This document shows positions 21,986 to 32,621 of a DNA stretch of 64,000 nucleotides, piece by piece (the first letter of the stretch is position 1; every line of letters starts with the position of its first letter). The stretch is from Phyto melanocephala (lineage: Eukaryota > Arthropoda > Insecta > Diptera > Rhinophoridae). The notes beneath the pieces were generated by a model. That model searched no databases and had not been told where the DNA came from. It worked only from the letters and a program-made list of their open reading frames with translations. The stretch is taken from the NCBI GenBank assembly GCA_941918925.1, contig OW799233.1:135748533-135812532 (forward strand). Reading direction: 5' to 3'. The position numbers and the translations under genes are program-made.

Positions 21986-23303
21986 GTTGTAAATGGGACT
22001 ATACTCTTCTTGTTTAGTTTTTAAAAAAACAATTTGTGTCAACAATGTTGATTCAACATGTTGTTCTTATTTTTGGTTTTGTTATAAATTCGTTCAAATG
22101 GTGGAATTTTTTTTTTAAACCAGTTATTCTAGTCGTAATTAAGCGCTGGTCGGGTCAAAAGCTCGCGCGTCATTGTCATTATGGTTTATGAATAAGGACA
22201 ATCAAGGCCGTCGCATTCATCTGGCTTCGAGAGTTTTGCGTCTCGCTCTCGCATTGGTTATTTGTGTGGCGTCGGTTAGCTGTACCGAGTTACAGTTATT
22301 AGTAGTTTCAATTAACCATATGCAGAATTTTATATAAGGAATCGAATTCGGGAATTCCGGCTTCTTATACGAAAGTATAAGTCGATTGGCAGTTACTGAA
22401 AGAGGCTCTTTGGAAAATATTTGACATTTTGATCGAAAATAATTGGTGATGGCAGTTTTGTCTTTTGACAGTCAAATAATTGTCAAGTGCTGGTACACTA
22501 GAACCTCCATCTTTTTATCGTGTTATCAAAATGAGATTGAAGTAATCGTAAACACAAAAAACAAATCGTTTGTATAATATGGGAGTAAACTGCGTAGCAA
22601 TTTACAAATCGACTTGCCGATTAATATAAAAGAATTGTTTTCAACCTTTCTTCTTTTTCAAAAATTTTGTTTTAGTTTAAAAGTTTGTCATTTGAAAAAA
22701 ATATATCTACACTTTGAAAATTTTAAATAAATAACAAAAATTAATTATAAAACTAAAAATATATTACATATATTAAAAAATATATAAAATATATTAGAAG
22801 GTAAAAACAGTCAATAAAAATAAACACAAAAAATAATAACTTGGAACAAACATACATATGTTTTAACCACAATAATACAAATTTAAGCATAGTATGTTGC
22901 TCTATGATTTTAATAACCACAATCATGTTTTTTTTTTTTTGAGTGTAGAAAGAATACATGTTGTGAAAAATTTCTAAATATTTTCTGTTTGAGGCAATTA
23001 GCTCATTAAAAAGTGAATTCCTTATTTAAATTATACAATTTAATTATTTTTGCAAGTACGTTGCTTGATAGTGCTCTGTTTCTCATTATTTACAGGGCAA
23101 CACTTCCTTCAAATATGCTAAAAACATTTTAAAAATAAATTATATTAATTAAAAAGTAATAAAGTATTGAAGGCATAAAGTTCATCCTGTGTCGCTCTGT
23201 TAACAAACATTTTTTTAACCTAGACTCTCAAAAACTCCCAAATTTACTGTTTTAATTAACATCCCTCTTTATTATGTATCGTCAACTGAACTCTCATTTA
23301 TTT
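21986..23303. other. Unassigned stretch with a less AT-rich island and TATA-like box; family E remnant near the right
   Basis: The segment 22140-22450 is markedly less AT-rich and contains TTTTATATAAGG (about 22329) upstream of an EcoRI-site-rich stretch. It could be a solo LTR or a host promoter, but neither is proven. At 22840-22950 the phrase GCATAGTATGTTGCTCTATG and a GAGTGTA end mark a diverged family E MITE terminus. Confidence 0.4.
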
Positions 23304-24444
23304 TTATACCCTTCACCTGTGGTGTAGCTTTGTTATTACGTTTGTAATTTCTAAAAAAAAAAAATACATATAAAGGGTCCGCCAAATAACATTTTTTTTT
23401 GAAAATGCTATAAAAAAGTGTAGCTTCGGCTGTGTGGCACGTAGCGCCGTCCTGTTGAAACCAAATGTCTTCAATATTTGTGAACAAAAATTCGTTCAAC
23501 ATGGCCCGATAACAATCGCCATTGAGTACGGCCACTCCTTGCTCGCTTTCGAAGAAAAATTACCCAATTATACCTCTGGATCAAAATCCGCACCAAACAG
23601 TGACTCGTTTTGTATGTATCGGCTTTTCAATGTATGCGTGCGGGTTTTCTGTGCCCCAAATGCGACAATTTTGCTTGTTTACATACCCGCCAAGATCAAA
23701 ATGAGCTTCATCTGAAAAGATGATTTTTTTTTGGCAAAATCGGCCAAAGTAATGTCGCAATATTTCCCAGCGTTGTTTAAGCGTTTACACAACCATATTC
23801 GATCAGCGGAAGGATAAAACTAATTATCTATCAAATCAGACATGAGCTAAGTGTTGCCATTCACGAAGTAAGCACTAGTTGAAAAAAAACGTTAGATGGC
23901 GGACTCTGTATATACCCAAAAAGTTTATATTTTACAAAAGTTTATGACTAGGGGAGTTTATGACAGAATGGCCGACTTCCTAAACGCAAGTTGCAATGCA
24001 TATTTACAATGCATACACTTACTGAGATATAAACAAAAAAATTAAACTGATTCGGTGCTTTTTCCTTTTACGTATAGAAGAAAATCGATTTTTTTTACCT
24101 TCTGAACAACAGAAATAAGCGATATGGATATTAAATAAAAGTGCTTGCCAAGCAATGGCATACAATAAATTTATATATTAATCAAATTTAGTAATTAAAA
24201 ATGTATCTACTTCAAGTGCCTCAATATTGATATCAAAGATATGGCTTGAAAAGTAGAACACAGTAAATTATTTTAAAAATTTAAAATTAAAGATTTCCTC
24301 GGAAATAATAAAGCAAAATGGCATATAAATTAATGTTTAATTTAAAATTTAGCCTAAACTACGATGTGGTCATTATACCTATGTACATGTTGGTGAAGGG
24401 TATTACTAGATTCGGCACGGCCGAATATAACATTCTTCCTTGTT
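23304..24444 (+). mobile_element. DINE-1-like element, subfamily C, interrupted by a mariner-type element
   Basis: It begins TATACCCTTCACCTGTGG and ends AAGGGTATTACTAGATTCGG, hairpin, CTTGTT. The sequence breaks at about 23373 and resumes at about 23908 (TATATACCCAAAAAGTT, then a degenerate GACTAGGGGAGT block). Phrases at 24150-24330 match the 951-1965 copy. Confidence 0.75.
23374..23907 (-). pseudogene. Internally deleted Tc1/mariner-type element with transposase relic
   Basis: The TIRs are AGGGTCCGCCAAATAACATT at the left and AGAGTCCGCCATCTAACG (inverted) at the right, flanked by TA. The minus strand encodes the catalytic middle of a WFQQDGA-type transposase in two frames. About 23740-23600 reads KIIFSDEAHFDLGGYVNKQN (first acid D in SDEAHF). 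About 23480-23410 reads IEDIWFQQDGATCHTAEATL (second acid D). The segment carrying the third catalytic acid and the C-terminus is missing; the relic runs directly into the left TIR. Insertion into the DINE copy postdates that copy. Confidence 0.85.
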
Positions 24445-25027
24445 ATTTTTGTCTGTATTGACTGTAGCATTGTTTTGTTAAACTTCAAATTATTATAAAC
24501 GTAAATAAAGTCATGAAGAAGAAGAAGAACAAAAATGTATTTAGAAATATTATTTCCTAAAAAGGTAAATTGTTTGCATTAGGTATACCCCATATTTGCA
24601 ATCAGTTTTTAAATTTATCAAAAGTTTATTAAATAAAAATTTCAAACAACATTCCTTTTTATAAGCCCTAAATTAGTTTCAAAATTTTATCGTATTAAGT
24701 ATAATATAATAAAAGTGAATGTTTGTACGTTTGGATTCATGGAAGTTTGAATGTTTGGAGTTTTGTTACTTGAACACGCTACAACGGCTGAACGAAATTA
24801 AATGAAATTTGATACACACATAGACTATTTACCTTTCATTTCGATAACTAAGCAGACGAACTCGCGGGCACAATATTTAAAGATAATTTGTAACTTGAGC
24901 TTTTAATTTGTTTAAAGGAAAAGGTTCTGTAAAATTATATAATAATACAACGTTGCAATTATAACCCAGCAAAAAAAGAGATGTCAAAGAAATAGTAATC
25001 GTCATGCATTAGATGAAACATTCATTA

Positions 25028-25775
25028 TTATACCCTTCACACAGTGAAAAAGGGTATATATAGGTTTGTCATTCCGTGTGAAATTTCTACAATTTTCATT
25101 TCCGACCCCATAAAGTATATATTTTCTGAAAGCTTATGAATAGGGGAGTCGATTAAGCCCTGTCAGTCTGTCCGTCTGACCGTCTGTCCGTGTGTATGTT
25201 GAAATCAACTTTTTGAAGCCCCCCGACATAGGTTGGACCCGGGTAAGGTATTAAAATATCAGAAATATTCGGGAGTAGATCGGTATTGAAAATCAGAAAC
25301 ACCGGTACATAAACAACTGAGATATGAGCAAAAACCCACGACCACCTCGATTTTTTTTCACAAAAACAACATTACAACAACAACATACATACATACAAAC
25401 GTGTATACTGGTTAGAGAAAACGTGGCATCGAATCCCAACTGAGGCAAAACAAATTTTTTTTAATTTTTTTAAAAATTTTTTTTTATTTTTTTATTTTTT
25501 ATTTTTTATTTAATATATTATTTATATATTATTATTTTTTTTTTAATTTTTTTTTTTTTTTTTTAATTTTTTTTTAATTTTTTTTTAATTTTTTTTTTTA
25601 AATTTTTTTTTAAATTTTTTTTTAAATTTTTTTTTTTTTTTCGTTTTTTTAACATACATACGTGTACGTATTTCATATGGGATGAATGGTGATACAAGCA
25701 ACTGTTATTGCATGACTACACGTTGTGAAGGGTATATAAGATTCGGCATGGCCGAATATAGCACTCTTACTTGTT
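25028..25775 (+). mobile_element. DINE-1-like element, subfamily A2, complete
   Basis: Start TTATACCCTTCACACAGTG, the CCCCATAAAGTATATATTTT block, a GTCTGTCCGTCTGACC run, AAACCCACGACCACCTCG, then GTGGCATCGAATCCCAACTG before a ~220-bp T-rich tract (25445-25650), GATGAATGGTGATACAAGCA, hairpin TTCGGCATGGCCGAA and ACTTGTT. Confidence 0.85.
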
Positions 25776-25891
25776 TTTACATTAACGTGTCATTGGAGAG
25801 AATGTGTTTATATGAATGTATTAACAAAATTCACTTCATTCTAATTAGTGCGTAGCACGCAAGCATCTATCTATCTATCTATCTTTTTCTA

Positions 25892-26965
25892 TCTTCTATA
25901 TATATAAAAGTGAAACTCTGTGTGTGTGTGTGTTAGCTATAGACTCCGAAACTGTAAAACCGATTGGACTCAAACCTTGGAAAGTTGTTGTACACATTCC
26001 AGGGAGTGTTTATGGGTGGCAAAAAATGTGCGAGGCCACGCCATCAAAAATTAGTTATCATTTTTAGCTACTTGCACTTGACCAATTTCTCTGAAACTTT
26101 GTATACATATTGAGCAGTCATGACTATATAATCTCGTGATTAGATCATAAAAAAAGTTATAATTTTGAGGTACTTGCACTGGGCCGATTTTTCTGAAACT
26201 TGGCACACATATTGAGCTGTCATGACTATATAATTTCGTGATTAGAAAAGTGGGCAGGGCCACGCCCATAAAAAAAAAGTTATAATTTTGAGGTACTTGC
26301 ACTGGACCGATTTTTCTGAAACTTTGCAAACATATTAAGCTGTCATGACTTTCCAGTTTTGTGATTAAAAAAGTGGGCAGTGCTACGCCCATAAAACAAA
26401 GTTATAATTTTAAGGTACTTGCACTGGACCGATTTTTCTGAAACTTTGCAAACATATTAAGCTGTCATGACTTTCCAATTTTGTGATAAAAAAAAGTGGG
26501 CAGCTACGCCCATAAAAAAAATTATTATTTTCAGCTATTTGAACTTCACCGATTTTTCTAAAACTTTGCACACACATATTGAGCTCTCATTATTATACAA
26601 TTTCGTGATTACAAAAGTAGGCAGTGCCACGCCCATAAGAAATAAGTTGTCATTTTTAACTACTTGCACTAGATCGATTTTTCTGAAACTTTGCACACAC
26701 ATATTGAGCTGCCATGGCTATACAGTGTCTTGATTAGAAAAGTGGGCAGTGTCACGCTCATAAAAAAATTATCATTTTCACCGATTTTTCTGAAATTTTG
26801 CACACATATTGAGCTGTCAAGACTATACAGTTTCGTGATTAGAAAAGTGGACAGTGCCATTAAAAAAGTTATAATATTTAGCTTTTTGCACTTGATATTC
26901 AATTTAAATTCAGAATGCATTTTTATTCATTAAGAGGCGTAGCAACGCGCGCCGGGCTTTTCTAG
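25892..26965 (+). mobile_element. Non-autonomous Helitron with seven ~122-bp tandem units
   Basis: The 5' end is TCTTCTATATATATAAAAGT, which may start at either TC. The 3' end is CAACGCGCGCCGGGCTTTTC then TAG, with T following: the CTAG end and A/T target expected of Helitrons, with a GC-rich hairpin just inside. The interior repeats the unit GGACCGATTTTTCTGAAACT at about 26079, 26178, 26307, 26430, 26549, 26672 and 26781. Open frames across these units are by-products of the repetition. The ends match the helicase-bearing Helitron at 60084-60861. Confidence 0.85.
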
Positions 26966-27039
26966 TAGTAGATAAAAAGAAACCAAAGGAATTAAATGTC
27001 ATGAAAAATGTTATTCACATTGAACTAGTGCAATATAAA

Positions 27040-28610
27040 ATATTGTTAACTTAAATTGTATCACAGAAATATTTTTAGTTCTTTATTTTAAAGTAATACT
27101 GCTTCCATTTGGGGAATTCGTTTAAACAATTTTGTTTGCATTTACCAGTCAAGTTTTAAAAATTTGTAAAAAAACACTAATACTAGGGTGATCGACTCGG
27201 TTTCACAACCGATGGAAAAACGGTTTTTTACTTTTTTAGCTGGCGGCTTTTTTTTCAAATCTAGATTTTTCGGTTGTCGGGTTAACCGGTTATTTCGCTG
27301 GCTAAAACCCATGTTTTAAATTTTTAAGATTAAGTTCATTTTTCTAGTAAATTTAATACTTAAATACATCAAAAAATTTTGAAAATTTCTTAAATACTCT
27401 TCAATAACACGAATAAAAAGACAATTTATTTTGCTGCAGATGAAGAAGGTACTATTGTGTCTTACGTTTATAAGATAAATTTTATAGAACTCTTCAAACA
27501 AATTTTAAAACAAAATACAGCGAAATGAAACAAAGGGCTAAGAGCTAAGTTTGAATTAAAATACAAGTCATAAACTCTGTTAAACAATTTTGAAGAATAA
27601 AGAGAAGGCAAAAGTCATGAAATTTAAAACTAAATTGGATATTTAAAGGAGAGTTCATATTTATTATATAACTTTTGCCATACTTACATGAATACATAAA
27701 CGTTTAATTTTACCTTGTACACTTAGTACCTTGATTGTAATCAGTAGAATAAAACATCGCAGCAAAATCTAGGTAATGACTTGCTTTTATTAAACAACAT
27801 ACTTGGAATGACTATTACATATCGTTTGCCTTACTAAGAAGTATTTAATTAATAACTTGATTTATAATGTAATACGCAAGTACTTCTTATACACACACAA
27901 TACAATTTCTTATTGCGAAATTTGCTAAACACTATTAAAATACTTAACTTTTTATAATTCTTATTAAGTTTGACACGTTTAGGGTATAAGTAATATTGAT
28001 TTTGACAATACCGGCAAAGAATTTCATTAACAAAGTGATGACTTATAGATTTTCACTGATTTTTTTTAAATTTAAATTAACGTCTCGCAGAATAATCAAA
28101 CTTATTTAAGTTCCTATTTAAAGGCGACCGTAATAAGTACTAACACGAGTCCTTATTTGTAAGCGAGGGTGGTAGGTACTTTTTTTAGTACATATTTGTA
28201 AGCGAGCATAGTAAGTACTTGCCTCTAATGACATCGCCGTATTAAAATAATTGGTTTAGATGCCAAATTTTAAGTAGTGAAAAACTGTTTTTTAGTACAT
28301 TCAACTTATTATTTGTAATAAAAGTTTTTGCTGGGATGTATTAATACGAAGGAAAATTGGACAAGTCGCCTTATTTTTCAAATTAATTTTAAAATTGTAG
28401 TATATCATTAAATCAGAGGAGTATTTTAATATAATCATTAGCAAGCACATTAGAAGTGTGTCCGAAATTTAACAAAATTTTAAAAAACAACATGTTAATA
28501 TTTTTATTGTAAAATATTTTTTTATGTAATTATTATGAAACTGTTAAGGCTATTAATTATTTTAACCATCAACCAGACTCAAAAACAAAAGTAAAATAAG
28601 GCAAAGAAAA
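27040..28610. other. No recognisable gene
   Basis: AT-rich. At 27187-27310 there is an imperfect self-complementary block (CGGTTTCACAACCG, CGGTTAACCGG) like termini of some hAT elements. At 28090-28210 two short phrases repeat (TTTGTAAGCGAG with AGTAC). No coding motif was found. Confidence 0.4.
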
Positions 28611-28611
28611 C

Positions 28612-30178
28612 CTTTTTTTTATATAATATATAAATTTATTTCCATTTAAAATTCCATACAAATAACTGCCTCGCGCCTTAAAGGCATTGTTGAGGCGAGT
28701 TGGCAAATAAAACAAAAGAAATTAAATTAAAAAATTTACATATATGTATAAGAAAATAATAAAATTTATTGATATATACATTAATATTATGCGAAATATA
28801 TTATTTAAATCATTTTTTAAAAACTGATATTCTTGACTAATTTTTTAAGTTTTGTGGCAAGTTATTGTACTTGCGACTACCCATAAATTCAATCTGCTGT
28901 TTAGTTAGTTCCAGTCTACACAACGCTATTCTTAAATTTCTATTATTTCTCGTAAATATTTATATAATGGTGACTCCTTGGAAACCGTAATGTGTGATGT
29001 CCAATATTATTAATATACTTAAACACATACATTAAGAGCTGTAATTTATAAACGCCATGTATAGGCAAAATGGAAGAATATACACTACTTTAAGGGCTTT
29101 GTTTTGCATTCGTTGGATAGACTTAAAACTACTACTTTTCTTATGACCATAAGCAATTGCTAAATAATTAAGGTGGCTTTGAATTGTAGCATTGTAAATT
29201 AAAAGTTTTGTTACCACATCAAATTTATTTTTTAATTTGTATAAAATACCAATAGTTTGAGCAATTTTCATTTTTAAAGATTGTATATGATTATACCAAG
29301 GAGGATTGTTTTGAATATTAATGCCCAAGTATTTTACCGAACTTACTTCAAAAATTTCTTTACCATCTATAAAAATGGAAAAGATATCATTAGAATGATT
29401 TGGATTAAATCTAATATTGTGTTTTATTTGCATTTTGTATGAGTTGATTAATTCCAACAAGGTTAGGTTAGGTTAGGTTGAAAAGGAGGGGTATAAAAGC
29501 CCAAACCCATGACAGGTATACACCTATGCCCAGTTGGCATGTTGTGCGCTCCATGTGGAAAACGGAATTCCCAAACAAAAAACCATAAACATAATTTCCC
29601 ATAAATAACGGACTAGTCCAAGAAACCAGTCCCCTCAATGTAACGCCTTATGGATCTCCAGTTCGAGTTCCCCAGGTATTCCAAGTTCGGCATATTATCT
29701 ACTGTAAAATTTTCGCGCCTAATATGCCCAAACGCAGGACAATGACAGAGGTAGTGTACCAGGGTCTCATCCTCTTCCTCGCAAGCTCTACATGTCGTCT
29801 CCTCAGATAATCCCATGCGAGCTAGATGAGTTCTCAACTCCGCATGACCTGTAATTACACCGGTTAATTTCCTAAGTGTAGGTCTACTTAGTCTCAGAAT
29901 CTCCTTTGACTTCCCAAGATTTGGGTCACCCCAGAGTGTTCTTGTCACCTTACCGACATCAGTGTTTTGCCATTTTCTGACATGTTCTTCCATTGCCCAA
30001 CGTTTAAGTTCATCCTTAAATCGTTTAAGGGGTTTGGCGTTCTCCAAAGTTATAGTACTCAAAAGAGCTCCCATTTTGGATAATTTGTCGGCTTTCTCGT
30101 TTCCGATCAGCCCGTTAATTCCAACAAACTCACATATTTGTTTATTTTTTAAAGACGCCAAGCGCCTTCTCTAATATA
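28612..30178 (-). pseudogene. Non-LTR retrotransposon relic Y (RT thumb region), interrupted by X
   Basis: The frame 29032-29460 (-) contains IFEVSSVKYLGINIQNN, then WYNHIQSLKMKIAQTIGILY and SIQRMQNKALKVV, the region just after the RT catalytic core in Jockey/CR1-type elements. Removing X (29461-30114) and one 13-bp duplication joins it to upstream sequence that reads INKYVSLLELINSY in the same frame. Downstream, YNNLP at about 28870 is the usual C-terminal motif of these proteins. The 5' RT core is missing and stops occur, so it is dead. Confidence 0.75.
29461..30114 (-). mobile_element. 5'-truncated non-LTR retrotransposon X with RNase H C-terminus and TTAGG-like tail
   Basis: The frame ending at 29613 encodes GLIGNEKADKLSKMGA, the last RNase H motif of I/LOA-type elements. 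It continues with LTGVITGHAELRTHLARMGL and TTCRACEEEDETLVHYLCHC, a CxxC...H...C zinc-knuckle-like region. The open frame continues a few codons upstream into target DNA. The copy is 654 bp with no RT. Its 3' end on the minus strand is (AACCT)n, i.e. GGTTAGGTTAGGTTAGGTT on the + strand. A 13-bp duplication TTAATTCCAACAA (29448-29460 and 30115-30127) flanks it. Confidence 0.88.
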
Positions 30179-30197
30179 AAAGTATAATTGTTTTTTT

Positions 30198-32621
30198 TAT
30201 ACCCGCCACCAAAAAAATGGTGGGGGTATATACATTTTGTCATTCCGTTTGTAACACATCGAAATATCCATTATAGACCCCATAAAGTATATATGTATAT
30301 TCTGAATCAGGGTTTGATTTGATAACGATCTAGCTATGTCCGTCCGTCTGTCCAACTGTTGAAAGCACGATAGAGGTCGCCCCGAAAAAGCTAGGGGGCT
30401 CAAATTTTGCCAGAATCTTTTTTATAGACAAGGTTTGTTTGGAATTGAAAATGGGCTAAATCGGAATATTAAGAAGTGAGTAGGTCGAAAAAACCGTGTC
30501 CTTCGAACATCGAATAAAATGGAATTGTGTCTAAACGCATAAACGTACAGTCATCAAACTTCGAATATATATTTCTCGAGTCAAAACAATATCTCTTTTC
30601 AAAAATTCTTTACATCTATGCATTAGAAACGGAGTTATAGATAAAAATGTACAAAAATTTATACCGCGCAGTGTATTTTTCAGTATATTTTAAATTTAAA
30701 ACCTAATAAATCGGACAAAATTAGATGTACAACTCTGAAATTTTGCACACTTTGCTTTTTGGTAAAAGGCTTTTTTGAAACGGAAAACCAATGTGCCACG
30801 CCCACTTTTACGCCCACCTCCCATTTAACGTTTAAACTAAAATTCATATAATTTCTTTATTAATAAAGATTTTGGAATAATAAAGGACTACATTGAAACA
30901 CCTAAGTTGTACTCAATAGCAAGAACAACTTTGACACGCCTACTACAACGCCCACTTTTCACGTTATCTACCGTTAATGAAATTTAAAGCTCATAAAACC
31001 GCCAAAATTAGAGGTATGATGTAAAATTTGCTACGTATATCTCTCTAGGCAATGTCATTACTGTGCCAGAAAATTAAGGTGCCACGCCCACTTTTACGTC
31101 CACCTCCCATATAACGTTTTACCTAAAATTCATATAATTTATCTATTAATAAAGATTTTGGAATAATAAAGGACTATATTGAAACATCTAAGTTGTACCC
31201 ATTTGCAAAAACAACTTTGACACGCCTACTATAACGCCCACTTTTCACGTTATCTACCGTTAATAAAATTTAAGAGCTCATAAAACCGCCAAAATTAGAG
31301 GTATGATGTAAAATTTGCTACTTATATCCTTCTAGACAATCTCATTACTGTGCCAGAAAATTAAGTTGCCACGCCCACTTTTACGCCCACCTCCTATATA
31401 ACGCTTTAGGTGAAATTCATATAATTTCTCTGTTAATAAAGATTTTGAAATAATATAGGACTATATTGGAAGATCTAACTGGTACTCATTAGAAAAAACA
31501 ACTTTGACACGCCTACTTTAACGCCCACTTTTCACGTTATCTACCGTTAATGAAATTTAAAAGCTCATAAAACCGATAAAATTAGAGGTATGATGTAAAA
31601 TTTGCTACATATATCCTTCTAATCAATATAATTGTTGTGCCAAAAAGTGACACGCCCACTTTAACGCCTACCTCCCATATAACGGTTTATCTTATATTCA
31701 TGTAATTTCTCTATTGACAAAGTTTTTGGAAAAATAAAGGACTATATTGAAATATCTAATTTGTATTTATTAGCAGAAACTTTATTGACACGCCTACTTT
31801 AACGCCCACTTTCACTAAAAGACTAAATTTACGAAAACATTTTACTATCATATCGAAGTTATTAAGGTTGGTTAAATTTTAAGGGCCGATGTTGATTTTA
31901 AATAAAACACAAATTATTTAAGAAGTTATTATCATTTCTTTTTATAATGATAATATTTGTATGGTTCAATTATGTATTTAACAAAGTATCGGCCAAATGC
32001 CCCCCCCCCCCAATCCTTGGCACCACTCCTCTATCTGATGGTCCAAATTTTCAATGACAATGTTGATGCTGAATTGTTGGGCATGATGATGAGTCGAGGT
32101 TGACTGCTGTTTTGCCACACTATCACAAAAAACAGCAATAGTTCCCATTCAACGAACTAAGAAGGCATTCACAGATTTTCTAACATTTTATACAGACCTG
32201 TTTTGCAGAAATTTAAATATTTTTTACAAGTGTGGACGAATTTAAACGATTATGTTGATCAAAAAAATTACGAAGTGCACAAAATGCATTTTGATTTCAA
32301 CGCCCATTTTTATAAAAAACCTGATTAACTTTAAAGTCTTGCTTATTTGCGTATCTTTCCACGGATCAAATTGAGTAAGTTTGAGATTGAGAAATGTCAA
32401 ATGAAATGCAGAAAACAAATTTGACGTCTAGGTGTAGTTCACCTTCAACATGGGCCCTTAAAATTTAACCACCCTCTACAAAGAAAGTGATTCATATTTT
32501 ATTATAAAGAGATTATTCCATAGTGATTAACAAAATAATAAATATTGTGCTTTAAATGTACACAAAATTGGTGGTGGGTATAAAAGATTTGGCACAGCCG
32601 AATATAGTGCTCTTACTTGTT
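30198..32621 (+). mobile_element. DINE-1-like element, subfamily D, near-complete, four internal tandem units
   Basis: Start TATACCCGCCACCAAAAAAA, CCCCATAAAGTATATATGTA, a short GTCCGTCCGTCTGTCC run, then units beginning CCACGCCCACTTTTACGCCC at about 30795, 31082, 31369 and 31648 (spacing about 287). A mariner MITE is at 31864-32469. It ends GTGGTGGGTATAAAAGATTT, a hairpin with one mutation, ACTTGTT. Confidence 0.88.
31864..32469 (+). mobile_element. Mariner-type MITE (606 bp) captured in a D element
   Basis: TIRs AAGGTTGGTTAAATTTTAAG and (inverted) GAGGGTGGTTAAATTTTAAG lie between TA dinucleotides. The interior contains phrases related to mariner-like transposase ends. The D copy at 44094-45312 lacks this insert at the same site. 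A poly-C run of 12 is at about 31999. Confidence 0.85.

Noticed and set aside
26051..26933. Several repetitive open frames on both strands
   Set aside because: They read through the ~122-bp Helitron tandem units; the repeated peptides reflect DNA repetition.
29461..29480. Interstitial telomere repeat
   Set aside because: Only about 3.5 units, positioned exactly at the 3' end of a non-LTR element before its target duplication; better explained as the element's tail.
30115..30161. N-terminal part (LKNKQICEFVGIN) of the RNase H frame read as belonging to element X
   Set aside because: The 13-bp duplication shows these codons are target DNA of relic Y read in another frame.
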